Shown here: piece after piece, positions 1-6,335 of the stretch
Layout: the number at the start of each line of letters is the position of its first letter
Numbering within the stretch: position 1 is the first letter of the stretch
Assembly: GCA_013696425.1 (NCBI GenBank)
Contig: JACCYP010000322.1
Location: 1 to 20,002, forward strand
From: Thermoleophilaceae bacterium
GTDB lineage: Bacteria; Actinomycetota; Thermoleophilia; Solirubrobacterales; Thermoleophilaceae
Direction of reading: 5' to 3'
DNA length: 20,002 nucleotides
The notes under the pieces: model-generated
What the model was told of the DNA's origin: nothing
The model's input: the letters and a program-made list of their open reading frames with translations, nothing else
Databases searched by the model: none
Made by a program: the position numbers and the translations under genes

Positions 1-655
1 ACCCACGCGTGAGGCGGTCGGGCGGAATCACGTGGCGCACGCCGGCGTCGGGCACGTAGCGGATGCCGAAGCCGAGCCGGGCGAGCGCCCGCTCCGCCTC
101 GTCCTCCTCCCCGAACCCCGCTCGCTCGCCGCTGTGCCCGTACGCGGGATCGAAGCCGCCGGTGCGGCGCAGGGGACCGGCGCGGAAGGAGATGTTGGCG
201 CCGTACACGGTCCGGATCTCGGGATCGATGTCGAGCACGCTCTCGCCCATGTCGAGCAGGGTGAGCGCCGGCAGCAGCGGCTCGGAGATCCAGCCCGGCG
301 GCGGCGCCGACCACTCCGGGCGGATCGGGCCACCGATGCAAGCCACCGAGTCCGGGGCCTCCTGCCACCGGGCCGAGAGCTCGGCGTACCAGCGGGGGTC
401 GACGAGGGCGTCGTCATCCACGAAGGCGAGCACGTCCTCATCCGACGAGCACCACTCCACCGCACGGTTGCGAGCACGCGAAAGGCCGGGCCGGGGCTCG
501 TGGATCACCACCTCGCCGAATCCCTCCGGGGCGGTGGCGCTCGCGACGAGGAGGAGGCGGTCCTCGGGCACCTGGGCGCGCAACGCGTCCAGGGACGGGG
601 CCGCCGCCGAGGGGTCGCGGTTCGTGCACACCGCGACCTTGATCACCGGTGGCAC
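1..655 (-). CDS. Family 2 glycosyltransferase, C-terminus beyond window
   Basis: Probable GT-A-fold glycosyltransferase that would move a sugar from a nucleotide-sugar donor to a cell-surface or secreted glycan. The reading frame starts at GTG 655 (or GTG 646) and stays open to the left edge, so the C-terminus is missing. Visible motifs: an N-terminal beta strand ending in VAVCTNRD, RPGLSRARNRAVEW typical of the donor-site helix, the metal-binding acidic cluster FVDDDALVDP, the GANISFR segment, and FGEEDEAERALARLG, which carries the ED catalytic-base motif. It begins about 14 nt after the stop of the small membrane protein gene on the same strand, so the two are probably cotranscribed. The GTG at 655 has an AGG about 7 nt upstream, which favours it slightly. 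Donor and acceptor cannot be told from sequence. The family call is firm; the pathway is unknown. Confidence 0.85.
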   Translation of the reverse strand, partial: MPPVIKVAVCTNRDPSAAAPSLDALRAQVPEDRLLLVASATAPEGFGEVVIHEPRPGLSRARNRAVEWCSSDEDVLAFVDDDALVDPRWYAELSARWQEAPDSVACIGGPIRPEWSAPPPGWISEPLLPALTLLDMGESVLDIDPEIRTVYGANISFRAGPLRRTGGFDPAYGHSGERAGFGEEDEAERALARLGFGIRYVPDAGVRHVIPPDRLTRG

Positions 656-669
656 GCCCTCGCCTGCGG

Positions 670-951
670 CTAGTGGTCGTCGCTCTTGCGGGCGCGGCTG
701 CCGCCGGCGATCGAGCTGACGTCGACAACGAACGCCAGCACGACGAAGGCCCACTCGATGCCGTTGACTCCGCGCGTGCCGATGTCCCACATGGCGGCGT
801 AGGCGAGCGTCGTCCACGGAAGCAGGAAGAACCCGAGCAACGGGAGGACCCACGAGTCGTAGGCACGCGAGAGGACGTCGCTGAACACGAAGACCGCGAA
901 CAGCGCGAGCCGTGGGGAGATGATCGCGAGTAGTGCGGCGAAGCAGCCCAT
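670..951 (-). CDS. Small hydrophobic membrane protein, 93 aa
   Basis: An uncharacterised integral membrane protein. The sequence is largely hydrophobic, with likely membrane segments at about residues 5-25, 33-53 and 66-82 (the last in WAFVVLAFVVDV). It has a central LLGFFLLPWTTLAYA motif and a short basic-acidic tail (SRARKSDDH). I associate this layout, especially the FFLPWTTLAY core, with a small membrane protein family seen in many actinobacteria, but I know of no assigned function. The ATG at 951 has only a weak GAG upstream, and a TAGCTT hexamer ends 6 nt before it, so the message may be leaderless. It lies between tRNA-Ile and the glycosyltransferase on the same strand. Confidence 0.75.
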   Translation of the reverse strand: MGCFAALLAIISPRLALFAVFVFSDVLSRAYDSWVLPLLGFFLLPWTTLAYAAMWDIGTRGVNGIEWAFVVLAFVVDVSSIAGGSRARKSDDH

Positions 952-990
952 GGGCTCAAGCTACACCGGCGGTGGGGCAGACCCGCGAAA

Positions 991-1064
<74 letters not shown>

Positions 1065-1076
1065 TCGCGGTGGGCG

Positions 1077-1082
1077 ATGCTA
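1077..1082 (-). promoter_or_regulatory. Candidate -10 element for tRNA-Ile
   Basis: On the minus strand TAGCAT is preceded by TGC, an extended -10 pattern. It ends 12 nt before the tRNA 5' end, a fitting distance for a short 5' leader removed by RNase P. No convincing -35 hexamer is visible. Confidence 0.35.
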
Positions 1083-1102
1083 GCAACGGATTCCTTGCCG
1101 CT

Positions 1103-1200
1103 TTGATGCGAAAACCGAGCCTCGCCAGGAAGAGGAGCGAAGCCTTGCGTCAGCAAGGTGAGCGACGATGACGCCGCGAGGCGACGGTTTGCAGCCTCAA
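1103..1200. repeat. Long imperfect inverted repeat between parB and tRNA-Ile
   Basis: The two arms pair in steps. TTGA 1103-1106 pairs with TCAA 1197-1200, TGC 1107-1109 with GCA 1191-1193, AAACCG 1112-1117 with CGGTTT 1185-1190, and GCCTCGC 1119-1125 with GCGAGGC 1176-1182. That gives 20 base pairs with small internal loops. Inside lies a perfect hairpin, CCTTGC 1143-1148 with GCAAGG 1153-1158, which competes with a pairing of GCGTCA 1147-1152 to TGACGC 1169-1174. The right arm overlaps the parB stop codon. On the minus strand the 3' arm ends in GGTTTTCGC, so it may serve as the parB terminator. A REP-like repeat or a structured RNA is also possible. Confidence 0.6.
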
Positions 1201-2072
1201 GCGGCGCGCCGCATCAGCGCCTCGGCCAACCGCACGATCTCGCGCGGGTCGTCGAAGTCGATCTCCGCGCGCACGCGCCCGCCGCGCGAGCGCACGCGCA
1301 CCTCGCGGCCGAGGGCGGAGGTGAGGGCGTCCTCGGCCAGGCCGATCGACTCCTCGAGATCGGGGTGGAGCACGATCGGGCCGCCCGCCGCGCGGGGCGG
1401 CGCCGGGGTGCCGGCGGCCTCCTTCGCGTGGCGCTCGGTCTCGCGCACCGACCAGCCCTTCTCGGCCGCCTTGCGCGCAAGGGTCTTGCGGGTGCGAGTC
1501 TCCTTGGTCATGAGAATCGCGCGACCGTGGCCCTCGCTGAGCTCACCGGTCTCGATCCGCTCGAGCACCTCGTCGGGCAGGCCCAGCAGGCGGATGAGGT
1601 TGGATACCGCCACGCGGCTCTTGCCGATCCGCCGGCCCACCTCCTCCTTCGTGATCTGGAGATCCTCAACGAGGGTGGCGCAGGCGCGCGCCTCCTCGAC
1701 CGGGTTCAGGTCCTCGCGGGCGACGTTCTCGATCAGCGCGAGCTCGAGCCGCTCGGAGTCGGCGGCGTCGCGGACGATCGCGGGCACGCGCTCGAGGCCC
1801 GCCATGGCCGCCGCGCGCAGGCGGCGCTCGCCGGCGATCAGCTCGAAGGTGCCGCCGGCCACGGGCCTCACCACGATCGGCTGGAGGATGCCCTTTGCCT
1901 TGATCGATTCCGACAGCGCCAGCAGCGCCTCGGGCTCGAACTCCGTGCGCGGCTGGTCCGGGTTCGGGCTGATCAGCTCGACCGCGAGATCGCGGAAGCC
2001 GTCCATGTCCTCGACGGTGCGGGGCAGGATGGCGGACAGGCCGCGGCCCATCCCCCGGTTCTTGTCAGCCAC
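1197..2072 (-). CDS. parB: Chromosome partitioning protein ParB
   Basis: CTP-dependent DNA-sliding clamp that loads on parS sites near the origin and works with ParA to segregate chromosomes. At 291 aa it has the normal length of a chromosomal ParB. The N-terminus has the short GMGRGLSAILP peptide typical of ParA-interacting tails. The nuclease-like/CTPase domain at about 28-120 shows NPDQPRTEF, the box-II motif GERRLRAAAMAG and ENVAREDLNPVEEA. The parS-binding helix-turn-helix follows at about 135-165 (TKEEVGRRIGKSRVAVSNLIRLLGLP), and the C-terminal region should dimerise. The start is GTG, preceded by AAGGAGG at 9 nt. It overlaps the parA stop by 8 nt, so translation is probably coupled. 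I found no canonical parS 16-mer in the window. Confidence 0.97.
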   Translation of the reverse strand: MADKNRGMGRGLSAILPRTVEDMDGFRDLAVELISPNPDQPRTEFEPEALLALSESIKAKGILQPIVVRPVAGGTFELIAGERRLRAAAMAGLERVPAIVRDAADSERLELALIENVAREDLNPVEEARACATLVEDLQITKEEVGRRIGKSRVAVSNLIRLLGLPDEVLERIETGELSEGHGRAILMTKETRTRKTLARKAAEKGWSVRETERHAKEAAGTPAPPRAAGGPIVLHPDLEESIGLAEDALTSALGREVRVRSRGGRVRAEIDFDDPREIVRLAEALMRRAA

Positions 2073-2823
2073 GGGCGGCGACCTCCTTCGCGAGCTTCAA
2101 ATAGGCGGTGGAACCCGCGCAGTGGGGATCGTGGCGGGTGACGGGAACGCCGAAGCTCGGCGCCTCGCTCACGCGCACGTTGCGCGGGATGACGGTGTCG
2201 AAGACCAGCTCCGGGAAATGCTCGCGCACCTCGCGCTCGACGTCCTGGGCAAGGCGCGTGCGCCCGTCGTGCATCGTGAGGATCATCCCCGCGATCTGGA
2301 GGCGCGGATTCATCTCGCGCTGGATCAGACCGAGGGTGTCGAGCAGGCCGGCGAGACCCTCGAGAGCGAAGTACTCGGTCTGGACGGGCACGATGACCTT
2401 GTCGGCGGCGACCAGGGCGTTCACCGTGAGCGGGCCGAGTGCGGGAGGGCAGTCGAGCAGCGTGATCAGGTAACGCTCCCGGACTCCTTCCATCGCACGC
2501 GCGAGTTTGGTCTCCGAGCCGGCCAGGCGCGGGAGCTCGACGCTGGCGCCCGCCATGTCGGGGCTCGAGGAGACGAGCGATAGCCCCTCCACCTGGGTCG
2601 GGCGGGCGGCATCGGCGAGGCTGACCTCGCCGGAGAGCACGTCGTATGCATTCGGCTCGGAGTGCTTGTCAGCCGCGAGTGCGACGGTTGCGTTGCACTG
2701 CGGGTCTAGATCGACCAGCAGCGTCGGGTAGCCCGCCTCGGCCACGCAGGCCCCGACGTTCACGGCGGTGGTGGTCTTCCCCACCCCGCCCTTCTGGTTG
2801 GCAATCGCGTAGACGGTCCCCAT
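2065..2823 (-). CDS. parA: Chromosome partitioning ATPase ParA
   Basis: MinD/ParA-type ATPase that forms ATP-dependent gradients on the nucleoid and pulls ParB-parS complexes. The protein is 252 aa. The deviant Walker A motif KGGVGKTTTA is at about residues 10-19, Walker A' DLDPQCNAT at about 38-46, and Walker B LLDCPPALG at about 120-128. A frame extends upstream to 2874, but ATG 2823 is preferred. It gives the family-typical MGTVYAIANQKGG start and has GGAG 6 nt upstream. One oddity is Cys in DPQCN, where most ParA proteins have Gly. It heads a parA-parB unit and is separated from rsmG by 185 bp containing repeats and a possible promoter. Confidence 0.97.
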   Translation of the reverse strand: MGTVYAIANQKGGVGKTTTAVNVGACVAEAGYPTLLVDLDPQCNATVALAADKHSEPNAYDVLSGEVSLADAARPTQVEGLSLVSSSPDMAGASVELPRLAGSETKLARAMEGVRERYLITLLDCPPALGPLTVNALVAADKVIVPVQTEYFALEGLAGLLDTLGLIQREMNPRLQIAGMILTMHDGRTRLAQDVEREVREHFPELVFDTVIPRNVRVSEAPSFGVPVTRHDPHCAGSTAYLKLAKEVAARG

Positions 2824-2878
2824 CGGCGGCTCCGAAGTTAGGCCCCGTCCCGGTCGGAACGCGGCGGGCTCCACTCCT

Positions 2879-2972
2879 GGTTCGCCGCCGAACCGGTTAC
2901 TCCTCCAGTCGAGGTGGAGGGTTCGCCCGCAAACTGCAGGGCAGTGTAACCCTCGACCACCCTCAACCCTCC
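2879..2972. repeat. Cluster of short inverted and direct repeats upstream of parA
   Basis: The 185-bp rsmG-parA spacer (2824-3008) contains several repeats. One hairpin is GGTTCG 2879-2884 with CGAACC 2889-2894. Another is CCTCCA 2902-2907 with TGGAGG 2915-2920. CCCTC-type repeats lie at 2948-2954, 2960-2964 and 2965-2972, and the last, AACCCTCC, is an exact inverse of GGAGGGTT 2916-2923. On the parA strand a TACACT hexamer (2948-2943) is a possible -10. The cluster may be a ParB/ParA operator or an mRNA leader structure. Function is unproven. Confidence 0.4.
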
Positions 2973-2973
2973 T

Positions 2974-2990
2974 AAAGGGACTGTCCCCTT
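2974..2990 (-). terminator. Weak hairpin after rsmG
   Basis: On the minus strand AAGGGG, loop ACAG, TCCCTT gives a 6-bp stem with one G-U pair, followed by a single further T. It lies 19 nt after the rsmG stop. The short stem and near-absent U-tract make this a weak terminator candidate. Confidence 0.3.
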
Positions 2991-3008
2991 ACAGAAGCGT
3001 GGCGTTCG

Positions 3009-3653
3009 TCACAACGGGCGCTTCCCGGCGATTCCGGGCCGGCGCGGGTAGCGCGACGGCGTCGGGCCCGTCTTCTCGTAGACGTAGAGGCGGCGGTCGC
3101 GGGCCTCCGGGAACGGCTTCACCGCGAGTGGGTCGCGCGGCGCCAAGCCGAGCTCGACCGCTGCCCTGCGTCCCCCCGCGTCCTCCTCCTCGGAGACCGT
3201 GCCCTTCCACGCCACCAGCACGCCGCCCTCGCGCAGCAGCGGGGCCGCGTACTCGGCGAGCACCGCCAGCGGGCCCACGGCGCGGGCGGTCACCACGTCG
3301 TAGGCGCCGGCGCCCTCTCCCGCGGCCCATTCCTCGGCGCGGGCGCGAACCGGGCGGGCGTTCGGGATCGCCGCCGCCTCGATCAGCCTGCCGATGAGGT
3401 CCGCCTTGCGTCGAGCGCTCTCGACCAGGTCGACCTGCGCGCCCGGCAGCTCGATCGCGAGCACGAGGCCGGGGAAGCCCGCCCCGGCGCCCACGTCGGC
3501 GATCCGCTCTGCACTGCACACCTCTGGCACCTCGACCCCGGAGAGCGCGTCGAGCACGAGGTCGCGCTCGAGGTCCTCGACGCTCGTGTGCGGATCGGGC
3601 TCGCGGGCGAGGGCCTCGAGGAGCTTCGTAAACCGTGAAACGGTGTCGTTCAG
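3009..3653 (-). CDS. rsmG: 16S rRNA (guanine-N7) methyltransferase RsmG
   Basis: SAM-dependent methylase that modifies G527 (E. coli numbering) of 16S rRNA. Motif I, IADVGAGAGFPGLVLA, is the SAM loop. VESARRKADLIGRL, VRARAEEW and DVVTARAVGPLAVLAEYAAPLL follow in family order. The first ATG/GTG in frame, GTG 3557, would cut off a segment that looks like genuine RsmG (SRFTKLLEAL and HTSVEDLERDLVLDAL). There is no ATG, GTG or TTG between 3557 and the jag stop. The likely start is therefore CTG 3653, inside a CTGA overlap with the jag stop, which gives 214 aa, close to the 207 of E. coli. No Shine-Dalgarno is visible there, so coupling to jag translation is the probable mechanism. The function is firm and the start is an inference. 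Confidence 0.9.
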   Translation of the reverse strand: MNDTVSRFTKLLEALAREPDPHTSVEDLERDLVLDALSGVEVPEVCSAERIADVGAGAGFPGLVLAIELPGAQVDLVESARRKADLIGRLIEAAAIPNARPVRARAEEWAAGEGAGAYDVVTARAVGPLAVLAEYAAPLLREGGVLVAWKGTVSEEEDAGGRRAAVELGLAPRDPLAVKPFPEARDRRLYVYEKTGPTPSRYPRRPGIAGKRPL

Positions 3654-4315
3654 GGCGCCACGGGCGAGACGACCAGCCGGCGCTCGGGCTCTTCGCCCTC
3701 GCTGTGGGTCTGGACGTCCGTGCGGTCCGCGAGGTAGTCGTGGACGATCTTGCGGTCCGGCGACGTCATCGGCTCGAGCTCCACGGAACGGCTGAAGGAC
3801 AGCGCGTCCTCGACGGCGCGGTCGGCGGCGCGGTGCAGCGTCGCCGCGCGCCGCTCGCGGTAGCCGGCGGCGTCCACGACGACGCGCTTGCGCTCCCCGG
3901 TCGGCTCCGGGAAGGCCGCCCGGAACGCCAGGTGCTGAAGGGCGTCGATCGTCGAGCCGTGCTTGCCGATCAGCAGCCCGAGGTCCTCCCCGTTCACGGT
4001 TGCGCGGATCTCCTCGGCCGACTCATCCACGTCGATAGTCGCCTCCAGCCCGCAGGCGCCGACGACGCGGGTGATCAGCTGGCGCACCCGCTCGGGGGAC
4101 TCCTCCGGCACCACGTCGGCGATCGCCCGCCACGCCTCCACATCCGCCTCTGCGCCGACCAGGGCGCCCTCGTCGGAATCGGCCAGCACCTCGAAGGAGA
4201 CCTCGTCCGCCGTTATCCCGGGGAAGCGGTGGCCGAGGTCGCGCACGGCGGCCCACTTGGCCTCCCCGAGGGTCGCTCCCTCGGCCTCGAGGCGGTTGCC
4301 AGCATCCTCAGACAC
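3650..4315 (-). CDS. jag: Jag/KhpB-type RNA-binding protein (Jag-N, KH, R3H)
   Basis: RNA-binding protein of the Jag/SpoIIIJ-associated family, encoded after yidC in many bacteria and linked to envelope growth and RNA control. The protein is 221 aa. An N-terminal Jag_N domain (about 1-55) starts EAEGATLGEAKWAAVRDLG. The type-II KH domain (about 75-150) carries GLLIGKHGSTIDALQHLAF with the GxxG loop (GKHG). The C-terminal R3H-like region has AADRAVEDALSFSRSVELEPMTSPDRKIVHDYL. In this last part the usual R-x3-H shows as DRKIVHDYL. The frame extends further upstream into yidC, but GTG 4315 has AGGG 8 nt ahead and lies 10 nt after the yidC stop; GTG 4324 is an alternative. It is part of the rpmH-rsmG unit. 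Confidence 0.93.
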   Translation of the reverse strand: MSEDAGNRLEAEGATLGEAKWAAVRDLGHRFPGITADEVSFEVLADSDEGALVGAEADVEAWRAIADVVPEESPERVRQLITRVVGACGLEATIDVDESAEEIRATVNGEDLGLLIGKHGSTIDALQHLAFRAAFPEPTGERKRVVVDAAGYRERRAATLHRAADRAVEDALSFSRSVELEPMTSPDRKIVHDYLADRTDVQTHSEGEEPERRLVVSPVAP

Positions 4316-4325
4316 CGGCGGCACC

Positions 4326-5327
4326 CTACCTGCGACGGCCCTTGCTCTTCTTCTTCTTGCGCGGCGAAGAGGGCGGCGGGGTCTTCCGTGCGGCGCCGTT
4401 GCCACCACCGGCATCGGCCTTCCCGCTGGATTTGGCGGCTTTCGAGGCCGCCTTCGCCGGCTTGCCGTTCCTGGTCTTGGTCGCTGCACCGTTGCCGGCA
4501 TTCGCGCCCTGCGCGGAGTCCATCGCGGCGCGGATCCGGCCCATGAACCCGCCGCCGCCGTCGCCGGCCTCGAGGGCTGCGGCCTTCGCCGCCGTGGCGG
4601 GATCGCGCGGCTTCCCGCGCGCGGGCTTGGGCGCGTCGTCGTCGAAGTCGTCGACCTCGATCGGCGCCGGCTTCGGGAAGAACTTCTTGACGACCATCTG
4701 CTGGCCGAAGGTCCAGATGTTCGTCGTGATCCAGTAGACGAGCAGGCCAGCCTCGAAGTTGATGATGAAGACGACGAAGACGAACGGCAGCGCGAACATG
4801 ATCCGCTGCTGGGTCTTGTCGGCGCTGATGGCGGTCACCGCGGTGGCCGCTAGCTGCGTGGTCACATAGAGCACGATCAGCACGACGAGCACGCCGCCGG
4901 TGGCCTTCTCGGCCAGGTCCGGAATGAAGAGGAAGCTCTCCTGGCCCGCGATCTCCGCCTTGAACTCGTCGCCCTTCAGCAGATAGAAGAGCGCCAGGAA
5001 GAACGGCAGCTGGAGGACGAGCGGGAGGCAGGAACCAAGGGGATTGACCTTGTGCTCCTGGTAGAAGCTCATCATCTCCTGGTTCATGCGCTGCTTGTCG
5101 TCCTTGTAGCGCTCCTGGAGCTTCTTGATCTGCGGCTGCAGGCGCTGGAGGTCCTGCATCGAGCGGACCTGCTTGAAGGTGAGCGGCAGGATCAGCAGCC
5201 GCACACACACCGTCAGCGCGATGATCGAGAAGCCCCACGAGAGCCCCACCGAGTCGTGCCAGAACTGGAGGACCGCGTCGCAGACGTCGATCAGAGGCTG
5301 GAGCGGGTTTGCGGCGATCTGGAGCAT
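4326..5327 (-). CDS. yidC: Membrane protein insertase YidC (Oxa1 family)
   Basis: Inserts and folds inner-membrane proteins, alone or with SecYEG. The protein is 333 aa, of the short Gram-positive type without the large periplasmic domain. It has a hydrophobic segment at about 28-50 (GFSIIALTVCVRLLILPL) with the conserved groove Arg, then a cytosolic coiled-coil hairpin (KQVRSMQDLQRLQPQIKKLQERYKDDKQRM, shown in part). NPLGSCLPLVLQLPFFLALFYLL and further membrane segments follow at about 145-170 and 185-205. The C-terminal tail is rich in Ala/Gly/Lys/Arg and ends KKKKSKGRRR, like ribosome-binding tails of other YidC proteins. ATG 5327 overlaps the yidD stop by one base (TGATG). Confidence 0.96.
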   Translation of the reverse strand: MLQIAANPLQPLIDVCDAVLQFWHDSVGLSWGFSIIALTVCVRLLILPLTFKQVRSMQDLQRLQPQIKKLQERYKDDKQRMNQEMMSFYQEHKVNPLGSCLPLVLQLPFFLALFYLLKGDEFKAEIAGQESFLFIPDLAEKATGGVLVVLIVLYVTTQLAATAVTAISADKTQQRIMFALPFVFVVFIINFEAGLLVYWITTNIWTFGQQMVVKKFFPKPAPIEVDDFDDDAPKPARGKPRDPATAAKAAALEAGDGGGGFMGRIRAAMDSAQGANAGNGAATKTRNGKPAKAASKAAKSSGKADAGGGNGAARKTPPPSSPRKKKKSKGRRR

Positions 5328-5590
5328 CAGGTGGTGGGGCGGGTTCGTGGCGGGGACCGGAACAGCGTCTGGTCCTCAGGGTGGTCTACGCCGCCGTGAC
5401 TCCAGGGGTTGCATCGGAGCAGGCGCCAGGAGGCGAGGACCAGCCCCCGGAGTATGCCGAAGGTCCTCACTGACTGCACCGCGTACTCCGAGCAGGTGGG
5501 GTGGTACTTGCAGCGCTTGGGAACGGCCGGCGAGATGAACCGTTGGTAGAGCCGGACCGGCAGGGTCACCGCACGGCGCAGCGCGGTCAA
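5327..5590 (-). CDS. yidD: Membrane protein insertion efficiency factor YidD
   Basis: Small (87 aa) membrane-associated protein that helps YidC-dependent insertion. The family core is clear: an amphipathic N-terminus LPVRLYQRFISPAVPKRCKYHPTCSEYAVQSVRTFG, holding the conserved Cys pair (KRCKYHPTCS), followed by GLVLASWRLLRCNPWSHGGVD. The start is TTG 5590, which overlaps the rnpA TGA as TTGA. No other start fits the conserved N-terminus, so re-initiation by ribosomes finishing rnpA is likely. Confidence 0.95.
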   Translation of the reverse strand: MTALRRAVTLPVRLYQRFISPAVPKRCKYHPTCSEYAVQSVRTFGILRGLVLASWRLLRCNPWSHGGVDHPEDQTLFRSPPRTRPTT

Positions 5591-5982
5591 GGCGCCGCCG
5601 CCATCCCGGCTTCGCGCAGCAGATCGCCCAGCGCCTCGGTCACGCCTCTCTCCCCGCGCTCGCGCGCGAGCTCGCCGATGTCCGGCCGTGCGACCAGCAC
5701 GAAGTCGTGGCCCCCGGGCAGCTGGTCCGAGGAGTTCCAGAAAGCGTTCCTCAGCAGGCGTTTCACCCGGTTTCGCTCAACCGCCCCGCCAACCTTGCGC
5801 CCGACCGAAACACCGAGTCGCGCGGGCTGCGCGCTCTCGGGCCGGGGGAACGAGTAGACGACGAGGTAGCGCGTGGTGTGGGAGCGGCCCTCGCGGTAGA
5901 CGCGATCGAACTCCGCACTGCGTGAAAGCCGCCGCCGCTTCGGGCGACGGCCCCCGCCCCGGCGCGGCGCGTCCGGGTCCAT
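5587..5982 (-). CDS. rnpA: Ribonuclease P protein component
   Basis: Protein subunit of RNase P, which assists the RNA subunit in cutting tRNA 5' leaders. The protein is 131 aa and strongly basic. The family signature GVSVGRKVGGAVERNRVKRLLRNAFW is present (RNR motif), preceded by the beta-strand YLVVYSFPRP. The frame is open upstream through rpmH, but ATG 5982 is the sensible start. It follows the rpmH stop by 5 nt and gives a normal RnpA N-terminus (RLSRSAEFDRVYREGR from residue 18). The RNase P RNA gene is not in this window. Confidence 0.96.
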   Translation of the reverse strand: MDPDAPRRGGGRRPKRRRLSRSAEFDRVYREGRSHTTRYLVVYSFPRPESAQPARLGVSVGRKVGGAVERNRVKRLLRNAFWNSSDQLPGGHDFVLVARPDIGELARERGERGVTEALGDLLREAGMAAAP

Positions 5983-5987
5983 GGGCG

Positions 5988-6122
5988 CTACGGCGTGAGG
6001 CGCTTGCGGCCCTTGCGCCGGCGGCGCTTGAGCAGCTCGCGCCCGGCGCGGGTGCGCATCCTGTTGCGGAACCCGTGGGTACGGGCGCGCTTGCGTCGCT
6101 TGGGCTGGTAGGTGCGCTTCAT
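5988..6122 (-). CDS. rpmH: 50S ribosomal protein L34
   Basis: 44-residue, very basic ribosomal protein of the large subunit. It starts MKRTYQPKRRKRARTHGFR and contains NRMRTRAGRELLKRRRRKGR, matching L34 along its whole length. The start at ATG 6122 is fixed by homology. No strong Shine-Dalgarno precedes it, and a TATACT hexamer ends 12 nt upstream, so the 5' leader may be very short. It is the first gene of the leftward unit that runs through rsmG. Confidence 0.98.
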   Translation of the reverse strand: MKRTYQPKRRKRARTHGFRNRMRTRAGRELLKRRRRKGRKRLTP

Positions 6123-6134
6123 GAGGCTCGGCGG

Positions 6135-6140
6135 AGTATA
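6135..6140 (-). promoter_or_regulatory. Candidate -10 of the rpmH promoter
   Basis: TATACT on the minus strand matches the sigma-A -10 consensus at five of six positions and lies 12 nt before the rpmH ATG. The -35 region falls inside the two DnaA-box-like nonamers at 6149-6168, with GACAAC as an imperfect -35 at 18-nt spacing. Confidence 0.5.
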
Positions 6141-6148
6141 GGAAGGCG

Positions 6149-6168
6149 CTGTCCACAGGTTGTCGACA
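6149..6168 (+). promoter_or_regulatory. Pair of DnaA-box-like nonamers
   Basis: CTGTCCACA (6149-6157) and TTGTCGACA (6160-6168) form a direct pair with 11-nt spacing, each followed by GG. They differ from the actinobacterial box TTGTCCACA by one base each. They sit in the rpmH-dnaA spacer and overlap the expected -35 region of the leftward rpmH promoter, so DnaA binding could control rpmH and/or dnaA or take part in origin function. Confidence 0.6.
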
Positions 6169-6222
6169 GGGGCTTTCTTCGGTGATAGCGGGAACGTTTC
6201 CGAGCCCTCCGCACGGGGCCTG

Positions 6223-6247
6223 GGAGCAGCGCTATATTCGCCGCTCC
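6223..6247. promoter_or_regulatory. Dyad with TATATT in its centre, candidate dnaA promoter/operator
   Basis: GGAGC, mismatch, GCG (6223-6231) and CGC, mismatch, GCTCC (6239-6247) form an inverted repeat around CTATATT. TATATT 6233-6238 is the best -10-like hexamer on the plus strand before dnaA, which would give a leader of roughly 90 nt. No good -35 is visible at 17-nt spacing. The AT-rich core inside a GC-rich dyad is either a regulated promoter or a duplex-opening spot. Confidence 0.35.
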
Positions 6248-6309
6248 GAGGGTCCTCCAGCAGCTCGCGCCGCTCCCCCTCCATCTCTATTTCAACCCCT
6301 CGACCCGCA

Positions 6310-6321
6310 CCCTCCGGAGGG
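6310..6321. promoter_or_regulatory. Perfect 12-bp palindrome containing the dnaA Shine-Dalgarno
   Basis: CCCTCCGGAGGG is self-complementary, and its right half GGAGGG is the only strong ribosome-binding sequence before the dnaA GTG, 14 nt away. That spacing is longer than usual. It could limit dnaA translation or serve as a protein-binding site. Confidence 0.35.
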
Positions 6322-6335
6322 CGGACCGACCACAC

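Noticed and set aside
3009..3557. Short rsmG starting at GTG 3557
   Set aside because: It would drop family-like N-terminal sequence that continues in frame up to the jag stop, and it has no proper Shine-Dalgarno.
3631..3646. Possible parS half-site (GTTTCACG on the minus strand)
   Set aside because: Only the left half matches GTTTCACGTGAAAC; the right half does not, and it lies in the rsmG start region. Another CACGTG-centred site near 15990 differs at five of fourteen positions.
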